From assembly GCA_002749535.1 (NCBI GenBank), contig MZZL01000136.1, positions 327,733 through 391,732 of the forward strand: a DNA stretch of 64,000 bases. The letters run 5' to 3'. Below the pieces are notes generated by a model. It saw nothing but the letters and a program-made list of their open reading frames with translations, made no database searches and was not told where the DNA came from. Each line of letters starts with the position of its first letter. The first letter of the stretch is position 1. The position numbers and the translations under genes are program-made. The stretch is from Apophysomyces variabilis. Its lineage: Eukaryota > Mucoromycota > Mucoromycetes > Mucorales > Mucoraceae. Shown piece by piece: positions 1-12,451 of the stretch.

Positions 1-2964
1 TTTATTTTTTTTCCGTTTCTCTGTTTTTTCTATTTTTTTCTCAAGCACAATTGCAAGAATGTCCTTTCATGAAGAAGTAAACTCCATCGGTGATTCTTTC
101 TCACTTGCTGGAGCTCCAAGTACTTTAACTGATGACATTCAAAGCATCTCCGTTTCAGAATCATCAGCATCACCACGTACTGGACAAAAGCGAAAACAAA
201 CAACAAGTATTGTATGGCAGTTCTTCAAAAAGCTAGAATGGACAGAGCAAGTAAAACGTGCTCAATGCAAGTTGTGTGAAGGGTACGTTTACAATTACCA
301 TTATGTCTCTGGATTCTTACTAGAGTAATTAGAAAAAATACAGAAGTCATCGTCAATTGCCATGGTGGAAGTACCAAACAAGCATTGTTGCATTTGAAAA
401 ACAAACATCACAAGGAGCACACCAGTGCAATGGGTCGAACAACAACAGGCCTGAACAAATACTTTAACAGGTGAGCTACACCTTATATTTCATGCTGTAC
501 TTATGTATATCCTTATTTTTTTTAGCTCGCAGCCTAAGCCCTTTGACCAGAATAACTTTCGAAAAAAACTTGCGCAATGGATAGTTGCCAATGATCAACC
601 ATTCTCTGAAGTTGACTCTATTCATTTCCATAGTTTGATCAACACCTTGCAACTCAATGCTGTTCTTGTGTCTGGTAAAACAATTTGAAACGACATCGTC
701 CAAAGCTTTGAGGATGGTCGTATGCTTCTGAAAAAAAAACTCAATGTGAGTATTAGCTTGTATGACATAAATGACTCTAATAATATTTAGGATCTTGACG
801 CAAAACTATCAATCACACTGGACGTTTGGACTTCGCCAAACTATCATTCGTTTCTTGGAGTAACTGGCCATTATGTTGATGATAACTGGGAACTTCAAGA
901 TGTACTACTGGATTTTATACTAATAACTGGTATACATACTGGAGAAAACTTGGCTAATGTGTTCATGAACTCAATGGACGAGTTAAACATCGCAACAAAG
1001 GTAAGAATACAAGTACTATGATCAGCATTTTAAATATACTATAGATTCTTGCCATCACGACTGACAATGCTACAAACAACGATACAATGATGGCAGTTCT
1101 TGAATGCGAGTAGAAAAACCGTGGAGTTCAGTTCAACGCAGCCAAGCAACATCATCGTTGTATTGCCCACATCATCAACCTTGGTGTACAAGATGCTCTC
1201 AAAAGTCTGAATGTACTGTCTGGCCATGAAGAAACTACGTCCGTTGAAGTTTCAGAGAATGTTGGCATTACAAACACGATCAACAAGGTAATTGTGCCTC
1301 TTGTTTAGTTTATAAGTCTTGGAATAACAAACCAGGAAAATATATTGTTTAGCTCCGGTGTCTGGTTCGTACAATTCATTTATCGGTTAAATGGCGTGAA
1401 CAACTTGAGACATATATCAAAGCTACTCCAAACTGTCCATCTATTCAACTCACTCTTGACTGCAAGACACGATGGAACTCGACCGTGGAGATGATTGACA
1501 ATGCCATCAAGTTGAAAATGCCATTAATGATTCTAGTGACCACCGAAAAAAGAACAATGGGTACGTTCCAACTAAGTGACCGTGAATGGGACTTGTTGGC
1601 CGACTTTTCAGACTTATTTTCTGTAAGTACAAGTATTTCTACATTTGACAATTGTTTAACCATCCTATTTTAAAGATTTTTCAAAAAATAATAACATTTT
1701 TATCTGCATCGAAGTATCCAACAATTAATGCTGTCATCCCTGCTTACAACGCTATGATGGACAAGTTGGATGTGTACCAATCGTCTTCAAGTGAACTCGC
1801 CGCTGCTGCTGAATCTTGCTTTGTGAAATTGAAAAAATATTACTGCAAAACTGACCTTTCGCCCATCTGCTCAGTTGCTACAAGTAAGTTCACGCTTTTA
1901 TGCAGCACTTCAACTGATTATACTGTATTTTTCTTTTAGTCCTTGACCCACGTTTGAAAACTGATTATTACCGTATGCATGACTGGGGCACTGAATGGAT
2001 TGACTTTTGCATTGATCAATGTCAGACTGTCTACGATGAATACAAGCCATTTGTTTTGTATGATGACACTGATGATGTTCCTATGGCATCTGATGAAAGC
2101 TTGTATCAATCAACCAATCCTAGTTTTGACAATGATCTGGACGATTTCATGAAGCATATGTACGGTGAAAACAGTAGCATGGCGTTGAAAAAGAAAAACA
2201 AAAACACTGAACTCGACGATTACCTTAAAAAAGAAAAAGAAATGACAAAAACTCCATTGTTGTGGTGGCGCGACAGAAGATCAGTTTACCCAGTGCTCTC
2301 CCGTATAGCGCGTGATTACTTAGCAATTCCAGGTATAGTCAATCTTTAGTGATCATTCTGATAGCTCTATATTGAACACTTGAATAGGGTCTAGTGTGCC
2401 GGTTGAACGTGTGTTTTCTGGTGGAAGAAATCTTGTTTTACAGAACCGATCATCGTTGAATGTAGAGACAATCCACGCATGCATGCTGGAAAACGATCGA
2501 ATTCGCTCACAATTGTACTAATGCTGTCATCGCCCTGTTTTCTTTTTTATATTTATTTCTTCTTTATTCAGTGCTCTTTTTTTTATTATTGCTTTAAACC
2601 ATTTCTTTATATATTCTTTAATGCCTTCTCATATAATAAATGCAACTTAGGTTGACATTTACCAAATTATGTTTGCAATGACATGAGATGTCGCTGATTA
2701 GCATTTGTTCTAATCATCTTGTTCCTACTAGATTACATTTTCAACCTGATTTATTAAAACTTAGTCTAAGCCTTCAAAAGGGGACCTCAATGGGCTCTAG
2801 ATGAAACTTAGGCCCATATAAAGTGGCCCAATAGGCCTTGGGCCATACCTTTGACCCAGATAAGATGGCCCAATGGGCCTTGGGTCAATATATTGGCCCA
2901 GCCCAGTTATGGCCCGGCCCAGTTATAACCTGGCCCAAATTGACCCAACCTATTTCATGCCCTA
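1..2964 (+). mobile_element. hAT-I: hAT-type DNA transposon, 5' end outside the window
   Basis: The element contains a complete hAT transposase gene model (59-2521). Behind it lies a 3' subterminal region (about 2780-2950) crowded with GGCCCA and GCCCAG motifs, the kind of subterminal repeats hAT transposases bind. The right terminus is placed at 2964 (ending ..CATGCCCTA) because the second copy, hAT-V, stops matching right after the same CCCTA at 61574. Beyond 2964 the sequence becomes gypsy pol, so hAT-I inserted into gypsy A. The left end and left target duplication lie before base 1. The right 8-bp duplication should be TCCTTTAC (2965-2972), which cannot be checked here. Confidence 0.85.
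59..2521 (+). pseudogene. hAT transposase (nine exons, two nonsense codons)
   Basis: The product would be the nuclear cut-and-paste transposase of hAT-I. A spliced model fits without frame errors: exons 59-282, 324-470, 526-745, 791-1000, 1045-1287, 1353-1622, 1676-1883, 1940-2332 and 2388-2521, giving 682 codons. All introns are GT-AG and 41-65 nt long. The N-terminus carries a BED-type zinc finger (CKLC, then HLKNKHHKEH across intron 1). The hAT core shows LDVWTSPNYHSFLGVTGHY in exon 4, TTDNATNN and CIAHIINL in exon 5, LDCKTRWNST in exon 6 and ILDPRLK at the exon 7/8 join. The last exon holds the C-terminal dimerisation motif SSVPVERVFSGGRNL. Two in-frame stops break it: TGA 686-688 (expected CGA, also present in hAT-V) and TAG 1111-1113 (TGG is kept in hAT-V). 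Both are explained by C-to-T or G-to-A. The start is the first ATG after a pyrimidine-rich leader. Confidence 0.9.
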
Positions 2965-5419
2965 TCCTTTACTAAGAATCAATGAATGCTTAGATCATCT
3001 TCAAGGTGCTTACTACTTCTTATCCTTGGATCTTAAGTTAGGTTATCATCAAGTAAGAATCAAGCCTGATGACATACCAAAGACTGCCTTCAACACTTGG
3101 TATAGACAGTTTAAATTCCTTATACTACCGTTTAGTCTAATGAACGCGCCCTCTACATTCCAATGCTTGATGAACTTTGTGTTACACGATTGCCTTGACA
3201 AATTTGCCTTGGTATACTTGGATGACATCCTGGTATTCAGCAAGACAGTGGAAGAACATATAGCTCATGTACGACATGTACTGAACAAGTTGCAAGAGGC
3301 AAAGCTTATCATGAATCAAAAGAAGTGTACATTTGCAAAAACAGAGTTGGATTTTTTGGGTTTCAATGTATCAGGAAAAGGCATTTTACCCTTGCAGCAA
3401 AAAGTCAAGAGCATCTAGGACTGGCCAGTACCCACGAATGTCCAAGAAGTGCAGCAGTTTATTGGCTTTACACAACATTACAGAAGGTTTATCCCAGGGT
3501 TTACGTCTATTACAACACCAATCATCGATCTTATGAAGGGTACTGGAGCCAAACAATGGCCTATTGAATGGACAGAACAATGCCAACAAAGTTTCAGTTT
3601 GCTCAAGGATAAACTCATCCAGGCATCAGTTCTACAAGCGCCCAACATGTCTAAACCTTTCCAGATCGAGACAGATGCATCAGACTATGGTATTGGCGCA
3701 GTTCTCTTACAACCCGATGATGATGGTGATTGGCACCCTGTGGCATATGAGTCCAAGAAGCTTTCAGTAGCCGAACAGGCATATCCAGCTCAAGAACAGG
3801 AACTGCTCAGTGTATTATATGCTCTGCACACTTGGAGATGTTTTATTGACACCTCAGATAAAAATTACACTGTTTATGTGGATCATATGTCTTTACAATG
3901 GTTGCATGATCAGAAAACTCCAACTTTCCACCTGGTGTGATGGATCAATGATCTAAAGTCTTTCAATCTGGATATTCAATACAAACCTGGTGTGGAAAAC
4001 ATGGTGCCCAACGCTCTCTCTTGTATCAATAGTGCAAACAGTCAACCTGCATTGGAAAGTATTGAACCAAAGTACCTATATACAGCATTCATTCATGATG
4101 ACAGGACAGACCCACTTAAGGACTGGCCGTGATTCTATGTTTAAGACCTTAATACTTGGCCCGCCATCATCAAGGATAAATTGGAGAAAAACCAGAAGCA
4201 CTTTGTGATATGGGATAAAATAGTATATTACCGCCCTACACCAGCCAGTCCAAAGGAACTATGATATGTGCAGTTTTTAAGGTGAGCAGATCTAGTAGAA
4301 GATTTTCATAAAGGTTTTGGTCATACGGGAGGCAACATGTTGGTAGAACTGATGAAGACTCGCTGGTGGTGGCCAGACATGCAAACTGATATCCAAAGGT
4401 GGCTTAAGACTTGCTCTCAATGACAACTATCAGTGAATGATGACAAAAACCACTATAAGGCGCCGATGTATCTCTTGGAGATCCCAGCAGCATTCTCTTG
4501 ATGGCACTTGGATTTTATTGGTGAATTACCTGAAACTGATCAGGGCAATTGATATATTTTGGTGGCGGTGGATTACTCCACAAACTGGCCCATTGCATGT
4601 GCCATACCTGAAGCAACTGGCAAGGAGATCGTCAAGTTTATCTATGAAGAAATCGTGCTCTGATTTGGATGCTTAGATGAAATCTTGACAGATTGAGGTG
4701 CAAACTTTATGTTCAAGGTTATGGCACACTACGTTCACCTGTTGAGAACTCACCATACTTTGACGTCTGCATTTCATCTACATACCAATGGCAAATGTGA
4801 AAGATTGAACTAAATGCTCAAGAAGATACTGAAGAAGTACATACAGGGCGAGGTTTACCACTGGGATAAATACTTGAATACTGCACTCTGGTCCTGTCGA
4901 ATCTGCAAGCATAGAACAACAGGTTACAGCCTCTTCTTCCTCACTTACAGTCGCGATCCAAAAATTCTAGGTGATATATCTAACCTACTCATCAAGACTG
5001 ACAACTAAGAACTGGCCCCCAAATTACTTACTGATGACGCACTGACATATCTATAAAAACTAAGGAAAGCAAGAAAAATCACTGAAACATACATAAAATG
5101 AAATGCAGAAGCTGACAAGAAATGTTGGGATAAAGCCATGCAAACAGACACTCAAATATTCAATATCAGAGATCTGGTGCTCCTATGCCATGAGAGCAAG
5201 AAAGGACTGGAATTTTCCTGGATGGGTCCATACACTGTTCTTAATCACAACTTAGAGACTGACACCTACCAGTTACAAGAAGTACAAGGCAAGCAATATG
5301 CATCCTGGGTTTATACAGATCGCCTACGTCCTGCTATCACCATAGACAAAACGGCCAATAAATCTTGGTATCTCCTGCAGATAGCCTGTGCAAATGCTAC
5401 TTCTGATGATCATGCCTAA
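2965..5419 (+). pseudogene. Gypsy A pol remnant (RT-RNaseH-integrase)
   Basis: This is the 3' two-thirds of a Ty3/gypsy pol, cut on the left by hAT-I inside the reverse transcriptase. Visible in one frame are LRINECLDHLQGAYYF and LDLKLGYHQV, then [14 protein letters not shown] with the YLDD active site near 3210. RNase H follows with [16 protein letters not shown] near 3666. The integrase zinc domain HKGFGHTGG lies near 4310, the core carries WHLDFIGEL near 4500, and the GPY/F-type C-terminus SWMGPYTVL ends in a YTDRLRPA motif near 5320. Many stops interrupt the frame, for example TAG 3415-3417 and TGA 3938-3940, and typical substitutions are CAG to TAG and CGA to TGA. It is closely similar to gypsy B on the other strand. 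Gag, protease and the 5' LTR are missing. Confidence 0.88.
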
Positions 5420-5608
5420 CCTTTGGCTCCACCTTCTTCTATATCTTTCACTATACTTTTATTTATTCAAATTTGTTGTATTCTATTTTCCTATTTATAT
5501 TGGTTTCTTAACCTTTTGTTATTTTTTTTCTTTCTTTCTTCTTTCTATCTTTTCTTTGCTTTGTTCTTTAGTTGCTCAAGGTCGATCAACACTTTTGCAG
5601 AAGGATAT

Positions 5609-5890
5609 TGTCATATAGCTTTTACCTCTTTTAGAATCCTTTTGTGCAACCACGCTACTTAGTAGTACAACTTTCTTCAACATGAGTCATTGCAATGATT
5701 GTAACATAAGCAACACTCTCTATGAGTCACCTCAAGTCAAGCTTACAACAATAGACTTAGAATTAGACATTATAAATATCAGTGAAAGCAAAACAAATAA
5801 AGATTATCTATCTTCTCTTATTTTATTGTATTATTATCTTTTGTCTATCATCCTTGTAGATCTTGCTTGGTATATTTCAGATCAAGATTA
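5609..5890 (+). repeat. 3' LTR of gypsy A, truncated at its right end
   Basis: It starts TGTCATATAGC after a purine-rich stretch (GCAGAAGGATAT). It matches, in inverted orientation, the LTRs at 13122-13707 and 18768-19057. It lacks the last roughly ten bases (the GATAYRACA end) because the gypsy C LTR begins at 5891. Confidence 0.8.
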
Positions 5891-6193
5891 TGTTAGAGCT
5901 GGAATTGGTGCATGAATGCAAAGACTCTTTTTGCTAAAGCCTTCCAAGAAGTTCTCAAAGTTGCGATTGGTTTCCAAGAAGTTCCTAGATACTTCTCACA
6001 TCTTCAGCTTCATAGAAAATTATAGAAATATCATATGTATAAATACTTTGGATAGTTTGTGAAAAATAAACATCATCAGATTCCCTCACACACTTTTATC
6101 TTTTACTTCTGTTCCTTTATGATTTCTATATTCCAGTTTGATTGGCAACTTGCATCCGAAACAGTAGCTGTGAATCAACTTTATGAAAATGAC
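5891..6193 (+). repeat. 5' LTR of gypsy C
   Basis: It begins TGTTAGAGCTGG, ends ATGAAAATGACA, and matches 12452-12755 along its length. It contains a TATA-like stretch (TATAAATACTTTGG) near 6037 and AATAAA downstream, as expected for promoter and polyadenylation signals in an LTR. Confidence 0.88.
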
Positions 6194-6194
6194 A

Positions 6195-6206
6195 ATTGGT
6201 AGCTGA
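6195..6206 (+). promoter_or_regulatory. Primer-binding site of gypsy C
   Basis: TTGGTAGCTGAT lies one base after the 5' LTR. The same string follows the 5' LTR of gypsy B (minus, next to 18768), D (minus, next to 25828) and E (26536 onwards). TGG plus the following bases would pair with a tRNA 3' end ATCAGCTACCA. The tRNA-Glu in this window does not have that end. Confidence 0.75.
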
Positions 6207-7455
6207 TAACCAACGACCTCGCCTTTACTGCTGAACAACAATAACCGATTATGACAAATACAAACACTCAGGATATGATGGCTACGATGGCCTGAATGCT
6301 AGAATTTATTCAGCAACAACAAACCAAATTGCGGCTTATGCAATAGGAAGCCAGCGACTGCTGACCCACCAGTAATAGACTACTGAAAAATGTGTGACCC
6401 ATTCAGCCCAATATCTTCAAAGGCAAACGATCATCAATAGCCGTTGAAACTTGGATACATACCTTCGAAAAATTTACAGACCTCTCTGGACTTGATGAAA
6501 CACAATGTATTCTTTATGCTTCCACCCTGCTTTGTGAAGCAGCAGCAACTTGATAGCAACATCTTGAAACAACAATTAATGAAAACGGTGAAAGCGCTAT
6601 TCCAACCATCTGGCGAGATTTTAAAGACCTTTTCTGCACCAAGTTTAAGCCCAGTAACGCTTCGAAACTGGCTTGACAACGCATTAAGGAACTCTAGCAA
6701 AACTGATCAATCTGTGAATACATCATTGCATTCTGTGACATCATGCTCGATCTTCAAGACATGTACGAAGAAGATGCAGTAGATTATTTTATTCAGAGAC
6801 TGCAGTATACAGCCTGTCTGCAAGTCTTACTGAAGAACCCACAAACACTAGTAGAAGCATACTGGGCAGCTGAAGCATTCAAAGCAGCTGAAGAATGCGC
6901 TCAAGGACTCCATGGCCATTCCATGTTTGTCAATACTGAAAACGCCATGTATCAATCTACCAACCCTGCGCCAATGGAACTTGATGCGATCATTCCCTGC
7001 AATGGTAACCGTTATCAGAACAATGCTTGCTCAAGACCACAACAAGTTGTTGGATAAGACCATCAAGTACCCAGAACTTGCTTCAATTGCAGCAACACTG
7101 GACATCTCGCTCACAACTGTGCTTTACCGCCTCTCCCCAATAATTTACGTTTTTGCCCTCAAGTTTCCAGTCAATCCAACCATTTAAAAGGCCAGGCGCG
7201 TCAGGATTGAAGGGAGTCCTGTCACGCGAACGTCCATCCCTTCACACTGTGGATTTGAAAGACACTGAGGCGCTGTTGATTGATTTAACTAGAAAACAAG
7301 AGACACACACAGACAACACTCTACCTGAAACTATCCAACATGACCTGCAACATATTGATAGACTAAATACAATAAAGAATACTAAATTGCCCCTGTACTC
7401 CATAGTCTGTAATGGTCAATTAGCAAACGTGTTGTTGAATACTGGAGCCAGTACT

Positions 7456-7943
7456 GTGGAATCTGAGGGAAATTTAAGATAAAAAATGGATAACAAGAAT
7501 AAATCCTTGAGACTCCAGAAAAAAGTTTTTTATTAAGATTAGATTCCAAGTCTTATTTATACTGTGAGTGGTTATTAGATCGTAGTTTCTTTGACACAGA
7601 TAATAAACCAATCAGTAAACATATTCATGATGAAGAAAAGTTTTTCATTAGGATAGCCAATGGTAGATTTTCGTTTAGTCATGGTAAAGAGGTTATCTCT
7701 GAGTTCCTGAGTCTGGACTGTGTCTTTATTCAACAGGTTTCAGACTGTTATTGTGTCAGATCGACTTCAGGTTCAAGAAGAAGTCTTTTTTACGATCTCC
7801 GCTTTATTCTTCTTTTAATTACTGCTTTGGGTAATGTGAAGACGTTTATTGGTCTGTGTGTATGTCGAAATACGACAAGTACTTCATATATCTCTTCGCG
7901 AATGTGTCAAGGCGCAGTATATGAGAAAGTGCAAAAATGATCA
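7456..7943. other. Unidentified ~490-bp segment replacing part of the gypsy C protease
   Basis: Comparison with D and E shows that the protease sequence stops after the TGGAGCCAGTAC region and resumes at GTGGAGACAGCAGGAGG. About 75 bp of coding sequence are lost between the two points. The segment begins TGTGGAATCTGAGGG and ends near AAAAATGATCA. The TG..CA ends and the length suggest a solo LTR, but no target duplication, terminal repeat or ORF is convincing. Confidence 0.45.
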
Positions 7944-10049
7944 GTGGAGACAGCAGGAGGCCACACACTCAATATCAGCACCAAAGTAACCTTTGATCTC
8001 GAACTGGCTGGAGGATTCCATCAAACTTGGCAAGTGTATGTCCTGGATACAAAGTTTGACATCATCCTCAGCCAAGATTGGTTCAAGCATGTGGCCCCTA
8101 CTCCAACGAACTGGGCAAACGGCACATGGGAACTAGTACAAGGCAACCTTCGTTTCATATTGAACCTGATAATGCATTAAGACCAATCATTGGACGGCAC
8201 ACTTGCTCTGATATCCCACAGACAACTGAAACGAATGGAATGCAAGGGCCAAGTTAACGAGATCTTCGTGGCATATTATACCAATAACAAGAAACATGAC
8301 AATAATGGAAACTTCCATGAAATACAAGAAGAGTATTCGGACGTCTTCAAAGATACCTTACCTGGACTACCCCCAGACCATGACGTTAAACATGTAATAG
8401 ACACTGGTGACGCACAACCCATTAACCACCAACCATTCAAGATGAGCCTGCTTGAATTGGACAAACTAAGAAAACAGCTATGTAAACTCCTCAACCTTAA
8501 ATTGATCCAACTGAGCAATTCCCCATGAGGTGCCCCTGTGCTTTTTGTCCGCAAGAAGGATGGCTTGATGCGCATGTGTATTGACTATCATGCCATCAAT
8601 CAGGTTACTCAGCGCAACTCTCATCCACTACCATGAATTGACAAATGTCTCAAACAGTTGGGAAAGGTGAAGTATTTCTCAAGTATCGACCTTAAAAGTG
8701 GTTACCATCAAGTCAAGATTCATCCTGAAGATGTGCCCAAGACTGCTTTCAATACAAGATATGGTTCCTATGAATTCCTAGTACTTCCCTTTGGCCTCAC
8801 CAATGCACCACCAACATTCCAACGGCTCATGAACTCCATTCTTGGCGACTACCTGGACAAGTTCATACTTGTATACCTTGACGATATCCTTATATACAGC
8901 CACTCCAAGGAGGAACATCACGAGCATGTCCAGATGGTTCTTGAACAACTTTGCAAAGCTCAACTGTACGTCAACCTAAAAAAATGTGAGTTCAACAAGC
9001 AATCCTTAGAGTTTCTGGGTTTCCAAATTAGCGCTAATGGTATCCTACCTGCCAAGTCCAAGGTAGAAGTAATTCAAGAATGGCCGCAACCAACAAACAT
9101 CCAAGAAGTACGTTAATTCATCAGCCTCAGTTCTCATTATTGGCAGTTTATCAAGGACTTTGCGAGCATTGTGGCCCTGTTGACTGACTTGATGAAAGGT
9201 ACAGGTGTGAAAAGAAGACCAATTGTTTGGACCCCTGAATGCCAGTCTGTATTTGATGAAATCAAGTCCCATTTGATGGATGCCCCAGTTCTCCAGCCTC
9301 CAAACCCAGAATTGCCCTATGTTATTGAAACCGATGCTTCCAATTTTGGTATAGGAGCTGTCCTCCTCCAGCAAGGCCCTGACAGTAACTTACATCCTCT
9401 GGCGTTTGAATCGAAGAAGTTGTCCTTGACAGAATGGAACTATCCAGCTCAGGAATGAGAATTATTAGGTATCTTGCATGCACTACATACATGGCGCTGC
9501 TTTATCAAAGGACGCCTATATACAGCATACACAGACCACTATCTGCTCAAGTATTTCTGGTCTCAGCAAAAACCAACGCCTTGCCTAACCTGATGGATCG
9601 CTGAATTAAAGCTGTATGATCTGACCATACTGTACAAACCCAGAAAGGAGAATCACATTCCTGATCTGCTCTCTCGATGGGACAGTCCTACTTGCATGCC
9701 AGCTGACTTATCCATGGAATCTGACCATCTGTATGCTATCACCAAAAAGGCAATTCAAGAATCTGACTGGCCACACTTCTATGCCCAACCCAAGGAAAAC
9801 TGGCCGCTGTCCTACAAAGATCTTATGGCTTAGCATAAAGACATGTTCATTGTTCATGATGGTAAGGTCTTCCAAAAAGTCAAGGCTAGTGATACCATCA
9901 AAGAAATCCAATTCCTGACCTTTGCCCAATGTGCCGATACTATACAACATGTTCACTGTGGTTTTGGCCATCAAGGAGTTACTACCATTCATGACATTAT
10001 CCAGAAACGATGGTGGTGGCCCAATATGAAAGATGATATCAAGACCTGG

Positions 10050-11376
10050 CACTGCGGTAGAGTAGGCGTTTTACTCACATTTTACCCCTGGGTAATACAT
10101 GATGTTTTACCCACTTTCCCATGGGGGGAGCAATCTTCAGTATTGTTCAGTCTCTCCTTTCCCAAAAGAGAAAAACTAGCAAATGTAAAAATATAAGCAG
10201 TATGACAATGTATGTGTGATTCCCAGGAACTGCGTCAATATTTATATCACGCGCTTTTAACATGGTTTTTTTTTCTTTTTTATGGGGTTATTCGCATTTT
10301 CTTTTTACTTATCCTTTTTTTTCACAAACTTTTTCCTCTGCTTTTTTTCACTCTATGGCGTTTTCAGTACTTCTTCATCGGCAAACTCACTTTTACAATG
10401 TTGATGATATATCATCTTAACGACATACATCCTTGACCTGAAAGCGTGTTCTTTACTGGGAAGCTTTTATCTTCATTTGACAGCACCTCATTCTTTTTTT
10501 TCTTTTGATAGCCGATATAATTGCAACGTTATAGGAAAGCTTGCTTCTTACTTTTAACTAAGGTATTTTGATTGATTGACCTAAATGTAACTAATCTTGA
10601 CTTTTTATTTGTCCTATAGAGTAGCTTTTCTTTTCTTTAAAAAATATGGAAACAGAGAAACATGACACATGTTTTAATGGTACAGATTTTTTTTTACGTT
10701 GTAACTTGATTATTCATCAAGATAATCTTTTGTAGGCCTATATATAATGTTGCCGTTTGTTATTGCTATGCCGTATGTTTTACTAATTATCATTTTTTAA
10801 ATTCTATGCTTCTTTAGCCTTCAGTAATTAGGTAAGATTATATAGATCCAATCGTAAAGTTAGATACCTGTTCATACATTATATTATATATCTTCAATAA
10901 AATAAAAATGTTTGTTTTCTCTATATATAAGGCTAAGAAGTGTTGTTGTACATGATAAAGAAGTGTATTTTATTGGCTAAAATAATGAATGCAACGAAAA
11001 GAGCATCCAATCGGAAAGACTAGATAAGAATCATTAGCTCCAATAGCATGTATTGTTGTAAGCAAGTTAATCCAATAAAAGAGCTTAAAGAAAAGAATAT
11101 GGTCGAATAGAATTCTAATGTTAGTTGTTAAATGCATACAACTTAGTCCAATAGCATTAATGTAATTACGTCTGACACATACTGTTTTATCCAATTAATA
11201 ACGGTATAGAAGGTGGGTAAAACGTGGGTAAAATGTGGGTAAAAGGTACGTTTCACCCACTTCTCAAAAGTTTTACCCACTGGGTAAAACGTGGGTAAAA
11301 TGTGAGTAAAATGTGGGTAATATTTGACGTTTTACCCAGATTTTACCCAGGGTAAAACGTCCTTTCAACTGCAGTG
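10050..11376. mobile_element. CACTA-N1: non-autonomous CACTA-type element
   Basis: The ends are CACTGCGGTAGAG.. on the left and ..CAACTGCAGTG on the right. As inverted repeats they agree at 20 of the first 27 positions. A 3-bp duplication TGG (10047-10049 and 11377-11379) flanks them, and removing element plus one TGG restores the gypsy C integrase frame (KTWLSKCPEC). The terminal CACTG and 3-bp duplication are hallmarks of the CACTA/EnSpm superfamily. Both ends carry subterminal repeats of GGGTAAAA/TTTTACCC (about 10065-10130 and 11210-11360). The 1327 bp hold no recognisable transposase; the interior is T-rich. Confidence 0.82.
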
Positions 11377-12451
11377 TGGTTATCCAAATGCCCTGAATGT
11401 CAACTCACCTTGAATGCTGACTGTAATGCGCATCGTTCACCCATGCACTTGACTGAAATTCCACCTTCATTTGCATGGTGGCATTTAGACTTTATTGGCG
11501 AACTTCCCATGACGAACTATGGTAACTGGTGGCTACTTGTTGCTGTCGACTACAACACAAGTTATCTGATAGCACACGCCATCCCCGATGCCACAGGTGA
11601 TGCCATTGCTCATTTCCTATATGAAGAAATTGTTACTCATTTCAGTTGTCCTATAGAAGTTGTCACTGATCAAGGAACAAATTTCATGTCCAAAGTTCTG
11701 AACAGTTACCTTGGCCGCCTCAAGCTCAAGCATAATCTTACTTCAGCGTTTCATCCACGTTTGAATGGCAAGTGTGAATGAATCAATGGAATACTCAAAC
11801 AGATGTTGCGCAAATATATTTATGGCAAAATACATTGATGGGACGAGTATATTGATGCTGCCCTCCTTGCTGCCTGCATTTGTAAACACTGTACCACTGG
11901 TGTCAGTCCTTTCTATCTAGTTTATGGTCAAGACCCAGTTCTTCCTGGTGACTTTCTCCATCCATTTGTTACAAGAGAAATTTCAACCAATGAACAAGAT
12001 ATTGTGAATAGCTGAATTCCTTCACTACAACAGTTATGACAAGCCCGTGCACTCACCCAGGAGAAATTCCATGCTGACTGTATCAAGGACAAGAATTGAT
12101 GAGATTGGCATACCAAACACCAAGTGTTCAATTCTGGTGATCACGTCCTTATGCGACATGAAAATAAATTTGGACTTGAATACAACTGGAAGGGCCCTTA
12201 CAAGGTTCTTGAATGCAACCATGACATTGACATCTACAAACTCACTGATATAAATAGTAAACCTTACACTTCTTGGGTCCATACTGACCGCCTTAGACCC
12301 ATTTACATCAAGGATAACCAAGAGCCACACGCCCCATGGTATGACCCCACTATGGCCTGCACTGCCATATGATCAGAACTTCAGTTCTCGGACTCAGTTT
12401 ACCTTCTATCCCTCTTGCTTGAGGACGACCAAGACTCTTGGGAGGGGGTAT

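Noticed and set aside
2873..3418. 181-aa ORF as a single protein
   Set aside because: Its first 30 codons come from the hAT-I terminus and the rest from gypsy A RT; the fusion is an accident of insertion.
5138..5419. 93-aa ORF as an independent chromodomain protein
   Set aside because: It is the integrase C-terminus (GPY/F-type) of gypsy A in the same frame as the upstream pol.
10212..10436. 74-aa ORF inside CACTA-N1
   Set aside because: It is translation of a T-rich stretch (Phe/Leu runs) with no conserved motif.
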